From NCBI RefSeq assembly GCF_022802975.1, contig NZ_JAFEVZ010000003.1:124001-188000 (forward strand): DNA of 64,000 bases, written 5' to 3'. The notes under the pieces were generated by a model, which worked only from the letters and a program-made list of their open reading frames with translations, did no database searches and was not told where the DNA came from. Origin of the DNA: Flavobacterium pectinovorum (GTDB lineage Bacteria; Bacteroidota; Bacteroidia; Flavobacteriales; Flavobacteriaceae). Of the stretch, positions 61,413 to 64,000 are shown one piece after another; positions within the stretch are counted from its first letter, which is position 1; the number at the start of each line of letters is the position of its first letter. Made by a program: the position numbers and the translations under genes.

Positions 61413-64000
61413 TCACAAATTTACCACATCGATTTCGGTTCCTACATACACCAAAGCCCTTTTTAACACTTTGTATCCTAAATCTTCAACAGCATTTTGA
61501 TATTCCTGAATTTGATGTAAATATTTAGGATTTCTGGCTCCGGTTTTATAATCCAACAAATAAGCTCCCCTATCTTTAGTTAACACAATTCTGTCAGGCT
61601 TCAACGTTTTTCCTTGCTTTTGAACAATTGTCTGCTCATTTAAAACCGCATTTTGCCCATCAAAACAAACACTTATTTCAGGATGATTTACAATTTCCTG
61701 CAATGTTTTTGTAACAACCTCTTTTTGATTATACGTTATCAATCCATTTTCGATTGCTTTTGTAATCGCCAAATCAATATCTGATTTATCTTTTATGAAA
61801 GCCAAAATTTCATGCACAATATTACCGTATGAAATTGCCTCCTGCTGATGCGTCCCCCACATTAAAGCTTCACGTTGAGCAATTTTAATATTTTTTGAAT
61901 TTAAGATTTCAGCAACCATCGGAATTGTTTTTACAGAATCCAATACTTCACCCTGCGGAGAAAGTTTCACCGGATTTCCAAATTCATATTCCAGCTTATC
62001 CGATTCATAAACACCTTTATTCATTAAATATTTAATAAAAAAAGAAGCCATGTTAGCAGGAAATTCTCCGTCTTTTCTTTCTTTTAACGATTGAGAAATA
62101 ACATACAACTGCTCTTCAGCCCGGGTTAACGCCACATACAAAACATTAACATTATCGAGCAATTCTTCTTGTTTTTTTAAATTAAAAACTGCCGAAGCAC
62201 TTTCTCCAAAACCCTCTACAGCACTGCTATTGTCAATCAAAGCTTTCGGAACTCCCAAATCAGCTTCTTCTGTATCAAGCCATAATTTATCTTTTGGCTT
62301 TCTATTGTAATCTTCCTCTGCAAAAGGCATGATCACCACAGGAAACTCAAGACCTTTTGACTTATGAATGGTCATAATCCTGACTGCATTTTTCCCTTCC
62401 GGAGACGGAATACTGAACTTCTCTCCATTTTTATCCCAATAACTTAAAAAATCAGCTATTCCGGCCTGATTTCGAATATCGCGTTCCAGAACAATATCAA
62501 GAAAATATTGCACATAGGCATTCCCCTCAGAAGGAAGAATAAATTTAGATATGATAATTTCTACAGCTTCATAAAGTGATTTTTTTCGGATGTTTTCAAA
62601 TGAAAGCGAAACATCAAAAGTCAAAAGCCATTTTTCAAAATCATTCTCAAGCTTCTGATGCATTCCTTCTGCAATAAAATCATGAACCGGCATTTTAATC
62701 TCTTTGGTATTTCCTAAAAAATGCAGGAAATTTGCTTTTGCTTCCAAATCAATACTATTATTGAGGTATTTCAGTAAATGAACAATAAGCCTGACTTCGG
62801 TAGCATTTTGAATCATCAAGGTTTCTGAAGACAAAAGCGGAATCTCTTGTTCTGTCAAATAATTTGCAATCGCAATTCCCTGACCACGCTTTCGAGTTAG
62901 AACAACAATATCTTTGTATTCAAAACCTTCTCTAAGAACCTTCTGAATTGTATTTAAGGTTGCCTGAACGTATAAATCCGATTTTTCTATCGCTTCTTCG
63001 TCATCAGCTGAATCATTTTTTTCAATTACAGGAAGAAAAGAAATATTTACATAACCGCCTTTTTTCGAATTTGCATTCTGAAAACTATGATTTTCATACA
63101 GATCTTTATAATCTTCATTTGAAAACTCAGTCGAAATTAATTTAAAAAAAGCATTATTAAAATCAATTACTTCACTATAACTTCTGTAATTTGTATCTAA
63201 ATGTTTGATTAATTTATCCGGATTATTAAACGGATTTACATCTTTACTTAATTCGATAAACTGCTCTGCTTTACCACCACGCCAACGATAAATAGATTGT
63301 TTAGGATCGCCAACAATCATCAAAGTTCCTTTATTGCCAAAATCATCCTGGCCGGAAAGTGCATTATCGATAAGCGGAATTAAATTTTGCCACTGCATTT
63401 CAGAAGTATCCTGAAATTCATCAATAAAAAAATGACGGTATCGCTCGCCTAAACGCTCATAAATAAATGGCGCCGGCTGATTCTGAATTTCACGATGGAT
63501 AATTGCATTGAATTCTGAAATCGATAAAACATTTTGTTCCGATTGAATTTTAGCCAATTCATTACTAACCGTATTCAATAAAGAAAGTGGTGTTATGTTT
63601 TTTAGAAACGCTTTATAAAAATCTCTTTTTTCGAAGTTTTTATAAACCTTTCCCAGCGTCTGAAGTAATTCCGGAATTATATTTTCAATTAAAGCCCTGT
63701 CTTTTGCTGTTTTATTGATGGCAATATCATCAAATTCATGAAAAGTTTTATTTCTCGGATTGAATTTCCCATCACGAATACTTTCTAAATGATTTGGGAA
63801 TGTTCCTCTTGAAAACGACTTTAAATCGATTCCGTTTTTATCAATCAAAGAAAGTGTTTCTACTGCAAGCTGTTCGTTTTCTGACTCTAATTCCTTACAC
63901 AAAACCAGCATTTTCTTTTTAACAACAACAAATTCTTCGATTGTTTTATCGTTAAAATGAAGTATTTCATTCCGATTATTTTCATTTAAAACCAACCTTC
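61413..64000 (-). CDS. addA: UvrD-type helicase/nuclease AddA-like, N-terminus outside window
   Basis: The frame is open through the window edge, so the N-terminal part with Walker A is not seen; 862 residues are visible. Helicase motifs run in order: FIDEFQDTSEMQW (II), GDPKQSIYRWRGG (III), DTNYRS (IV), VRIMTIHKSKGLEFPVVI (V) and LYVALTRAEEQLYV (VI). A C-terminal RecB-type nuclease follows (GNIVHEIL, LKPDRIV, YLLDYKTG). It is the partner of the AddB-like protein, with ompA and kbl lying between. Confidence 0.92.
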   Translation of the reverse strand, partial: RLVLNENNRNEILHFNDKTIEEFVVVKKKMLVLCKELESENEQLAVETLSLIDKNGIDLKSFSRGTFPNHLESIRDGKFNPRNKTFHEFDDIAINKTAKDRALIENIIPELLQTLGKVYKNFEKRDFYKAFLKNITPLSLLNTVSNELAKIQSEQNVLSISEFNAIIHREIQNQPAPFIYERLGERYRHFFIDEFQDTSEMQWQNLIPLIDNALSGQDDFGNKGTLMIVGDPKQSIYRWRGGKAEQFIELSKDVNPFNNPDKLIKHLDTNYRSYSEVIDFNNAFFKLISTEFSNEDYKDLYENHSFQNANSKKGGYVNISFLPVIEKNDSADDEEAIEKSDLYVQATLNTIQKVLREGFEYKDIVVLTRKRGQGIAIANYLTEQEIPLLSSETLMIQNATEVRLIVHLLKYLNNSIDLEAKANFLHFLGNTKEIKMPVHDFIAEGMHQKLENDFEKWLLTFDVSLSFENIRKKSLYEAVEIIISKFILPSEGNAYVQYFLDIVLERDIRNQAGIADFLSYWDKNGEKFSIPSPEGKNAVRIMTIHKSKGLEFPVVIMPFAEEDYNRKPKDKLWLDTEEADLGVPKALIDNSSAVEGFGESASAVFNLKKQEELLDNVNVLYVALTRAEEQLYVISQSLKERKDGEFPANMASFFIKYLMNKGVYESDKLEYEFGNPVKLSPQGEVLDSVKTIPMVAEILNSKNIKIAQREALMWGTHQQEAISYGNIVHEILAFIKDKSDIDLAITKAIENGLITYNQKEVVTKTLQEIVNHPEISVCFDGQNAVLNEQTIVQKQGKTLKPDRIVLTKDRGAYLLDYKTGARNPKYLHQIQEYQNAVEDLGYKVLKRALVYVGTEIDVVNL

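Noticed and set aside
1..64000. Prophage, insertion sequence or integrative element
   Set aside because: No transposase, integrase, phage structural or conjugation gene was seen; only small repeats and the tRNA-linked nuclease unit suggest mobility.

Overview
This window is AT-rich, compact, and reads as the chromosome of a Flavobacterium-like member of the Bacteroidota. The pointers are the TANNTTTG-type -7 boxes ahead of several genes with almost no Shine-Dalgarno sequences, a giant secreted protein with a type IX secretion (T9SS) sorting tail, OmpA proteins with thrombospondin-3 repeats, Bacteroidota-type lipoproteins, and intergenic repeats of a kind common in this group. The assignment rests on gene content and style; no database comparison was possible.

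Layout. 1-3.2 kb: end of an MFS exporter, a small Cys-rich unknown, lpxH-like and queD-like genes, and a LiuC-like enoyl-CoA hydratase. 3.3-3.9 kb: tRNA-Ala(GGC) bracketed by two decayed tRNA copies, with a frameshifted GIY-YIG nuclease gene between. 3.9-7 kb: small accessory genes, including a ParE-like toxin and its probable antitoxin in convergent, overlapping orientation, a possible caspase-fold protein, YegP, and two copies of an intergenic element with TTGGGT ends. 7-17 kb: LpxR-type deacylase overlapping mtgA, a 1627-residue T9SS cargo protein, a FAD oxidoreductase and an S9 peptidase. 17-24 kb: hybrid histidine kinase facing a sigma-54 response regulator, four tandem PepSY-like secreted proteins, and an OmpA-family porin. 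24.6-30.3 kb: lipid and cofactor block (accC, accB, fabH, rpmF, yceD, pdxA, ribE). 30.4-38.3 kb: tRNA with CAT anticodon, methylmalonyl-CoA epimerase, two overlapping unknown lipoprotein genes, an Ig-like lipoprotein, an omega-amidase and another lipoprotein. 38.5-43.7 kb: sdhCAB and an HMG-CoA-synthase-family gene. 44-49.4 kb: accessory block of mostly unknown genes. 49.5-54.4 kb: pepP, ferritin, AIM24-family protein, an alpha/beta hydrolase with a probable TTG start. 54.8-64 kb: a minimal ABC module with non-ATG starts, then AddB- and AddA-type recombination nucleases separated by an ompA gene and kbl.

How genes work together. yceD-rpmF and fabH-accB-accC feed fatty acid synthesis; a 17-bp palindrome sits just upstream of fabH. 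sdhCAB forms a quinone-linked succinate/fumarate complex with one cytochrome b subunit. mtgA and the LpxR-like gene both act on the envelope and overlap by 11 bp. AddA and AddB would together process double-strand breaks.

The most promising undescribed systems, in my reading, are: (1) the tRNA-Ala / GIY-YIG / tRNA-remnant locus, which looks like a small element living at tRNA ends; (2) the 46.2-47.8 kb trio of a protein shaped like an ABC ATPase but lacking its catalytic motifs, a protein with UBA-like helices, and a small membrane protein; (3) the convergent ParE toxin-antitoxin pair; (4) the mini ABC module downstream of addB. All functional claims for these are inference.
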